Assembly (NCBI GenBank): GCA_030770545.1
Contig: CM061106.1
Span: 2,382,001-2,446,000, forward strand
Source of the DNA: Macropodus opercularis
Taxonomy: Eukaryota; Chordata; Actinopteri; Anabantiformes; Osphronemidae
Reading direction: 5' to 3'
DNA: 64,000 bases
The translations under genes were made by a program, and so were the position numbers. Positions 62,929-64,000 of the stretch are shown piece after piece. Under the pieces are notes generated by a model. It had not been told where the DNA came from, did not search any database, and saw only the letters and a program-made list of their open reading frames with translations. Position 1 is the first letter of the stretch, and each line of letters opens with the position of its first letter.

Positions 62929-63223
62929 AGCAGCCAAGAGCTACCTGTGTGATACCTGGAGAATGGTGAACAGCCAGCACCCCTCAGAAAAGACCAAAAA
63001 ACTCTGGATAGGAAAAGTAATGCAGATTCAAGTCCCTGAAGACAAAACAGCTGATGAATTCTATGAAATAGTGACAATGGGGGAGGGAGATGATGAGGAT
63101 GCTAAAGCACAGAGGCTAAGCACGCGACTGAGGGAAGGTGAAGACCTGGCCACTCTGTGGGCGAGCGAGAGACATGCCATTCCTGAAAGAAGAGCCATCT
63201 CCTTCCTAGCCAAAGTTACTTAA
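62825..63223 (+). CDS. Gag continuation in shifted frame
   Basis: A second frame, offset by +1, overlaps the end of the Gag-like ORF and continues to TAA at 63221-63223. It encodes helical, charged sequence (NPGEAAKSYLCDTWRMVNSQ, EDLATLWASERHAIPERRAI) such as a capsid C-terminal domain might have. A frameshift mutation in the Gag ORF between about 62810 and 62928 is the simplest explanation. Confidence 0.5.
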   Translation: MTHLRAAGMIETDEPEFNKELEGLMLTIRPKNPGEAAKSYLCDTWRMVNSQHPSEKTKKLWIGKVMQIQVPEDKTADEFYEIVTMGEGDDEDAKAQRLSTRLREGEDLATLWASERHAIPERRAISFLAKVT

Positions 63224-63253
63224 GGGCTACCTGGAGGTATAGCTTTTAAAAGA

Positions 63254-63541
63254 ATGCATTACAGCACCCACACTGAGCATGACATCAGAAAGGAAGTGGT
63301 GGCTTTTGACTGTTTTAACAAGGAATTGAGACAGAAAAGAATTAAAGAAAGCCAAAGTACAGAGAAAAGCCACGTTCCAAGAAAGGACAGTCGTCCTGCA
63401 CTTCCACCAGCGGAACAGCGTCCCCAAGTGATGTCAGAAAGGAAGTCCCAGCCAAGGAGGAGTTACGTTCCACAAGCTGAGTTTGAAAAAATGACGCTGG
63501 CTGAGAAATCTAAGCTCATCGAGTCCCGTAAAAAGGACTAA
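63254..63541 (+). CDS. Basic C-terminal Gag segment, same shifted frame
   Basis: Follows the previous frame after its stop. Ninety-five codons rich in lysine and arginine, with no CCHC knuckle; it could serve as nucleocapsid. It ends at TAA (63539-63541), with further in-frame stops before the slippery site. Confidence 0.45.
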   Translation: MHYSTHTEHDIRKEVVAFDCFNKELRQKRIKESQSTEKSHVPRKDSRPALPPAEQRPQVMSERKSQPRRSYVPQAEFEKMTLAEKSKLIESRKKD

Positions 63542-63570
63542 CTAGAGCCTGACTAAGGAGAGCCTGACTA

Positions 63571-64000
63571 ACAGACGCCAAAAAACGACGAGTCGTTTTG
63601 AGGCATGCATACTGGAAGGGAAATGAAATCTACACCAACATTGAAGGTGAACCCTACCTGGTGGACACGGGGGCTACTCTGTCCATGACTCGTCGTAACT
63701 TAAGACCAAGAGGCATGCTGGATGTGCAAATGGCGGACGGAAGAGAAGTGAGGTTGCCATACGGAGTATGGATGAGAAGGGTGTGGCTGTTGGGACCACA
63801 GAATTTAATCGCATTATGTAACCTGGACATCGGAAAAGATGTTGATGAGAAACTGACTGAACTTCAGACCAAAAGAAAAGAAATACGGTGGTTCAAAGAA
63901 GTTGATGTTACAACAGTGCATCAACAGAGGGTTCAAGAAAGCGATTTGTCACCAGAAGGCAAGGAGAGGCTGAGGAAAATCCTGAGTAAAGCCTCTGTAG
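63571..64000 (+). CDS. Retroviral-type protease, start of pol (partial)
   Basis: In the frame of the long Gag ORF, open from 63571 to the window end. It contains YLVDTGATLSMT, the active-site loop of retropepsins, then a beta-rich part (MADGREVRLPYGVW). A linker SDLSPEGKERLRKILSKAS follows, of the kind that stands before reverse transcriptase in fish gypsy-type elements. RT itself would lie beyond the window. Confidence 0.75.
63580..63586 (+). promoter_or_regulatory. Candidate -1 frameshift site AAAAAAC
   Basis: The heptamer A-AAA-AAC is in the correct register to move ribosomes from the second Gag frame into the protease frame. In this copy a TAA lies nine bases upstream in the incoming frame, so it cannot work here. 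A stimulatory hairpin was not identified. Confidence 0.4.

Overview
This window comes from a ray-finned (teleost) fish nuclear genome, probably a percomorph. The grounds are intron-containing genes with GT-AG junctions, a fish-type TRIM gene in one exon, an Hsp30-type small heat-shock relic, a multi-SRCR receptor gene, and a typical teleost load of Tc1, hAT, L2/Rex-like LINE, Ty3/gypsy, BEL/Pao and Helitron sequence. There is no sign of bacterial operons, CRISPR arrays or phage. Exon and domain calls rest on reading frames and motifs seen in the sequence; no database search was possible.

Layout, 1-22.9 kb. A Tc1 transposase relic lies in the intron before the last exon of a C2H2 zinc-finger gene (353-1318, +). 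An Hsp30 pseudogene follows (2788-3273, +), then a hAT relic (about 4080-4400). A complete receptor gene runs on the minus strand from 11716 to 5711: signal peptide, five SRCR domains, one Ig domain, a membrane helix and a short tail. A CpG-rich segment with one orphan first exon (14172-14244), a LINE with an RNase H domain, a gypsy integrase relic and a tRNA-Leu(TAA) gene (17461-17543) come next. An intact single-exon TRIM gene (22536-20860, -) has an inverted GAAAC-type element just before its start codon.

Layout, 22.9-43.3 kb. A Ty3/gypsy element (22872-30378, +) has a tRNA-Pro-type primer site, gag, protease and a long open pol, but its two LTRs differ in structure and it has no target-site duplication. 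A seven-exon caspase-6-like gene (34782-38440, +) follows. Its introns carry LINE fragments, and it lies between two copies of an LTR-like repeat (32400-32824 and 38703-39203). A defective LTR element with a proline-rich ORF occupies 41548-43281 (-).

Layout, 43.4-64 kb. This part is nested mobile DNA. A BEL/Pao element (43424-53448, -) has closely matching LTRs and a 5-bp target duplication. It is interrupted by a second LTR element in the opposite orientation (47364 to about 51520, +), whose 1178-codon ORF is built largely from five different minisatellite arrays. Then come a palindromic MITE, a Helitron/Helentron fragment in which the helicase P-loop is joined in frame to an endonuclease domain (56552-54942, -), and the 5' part of a retrovirus-like element (about 57.4 kb to the window end). 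Its 860-codon Gag-like ORF holds a region that looks like a macro (ADP-ribose-binding) fold.

How the parts relate. The likely working host genes are the zinc-finger gene, the SRCR-Ig receptor, the TRIM gene, the caspase and perhaps the tRNA. Most of them belong to defence or cell-death families that expand quickly in fish. The mobile elements mostly carry breaks. The most unusual features are the macro-like Gag, the minisatellite-built ORF and the nested BEL locus.
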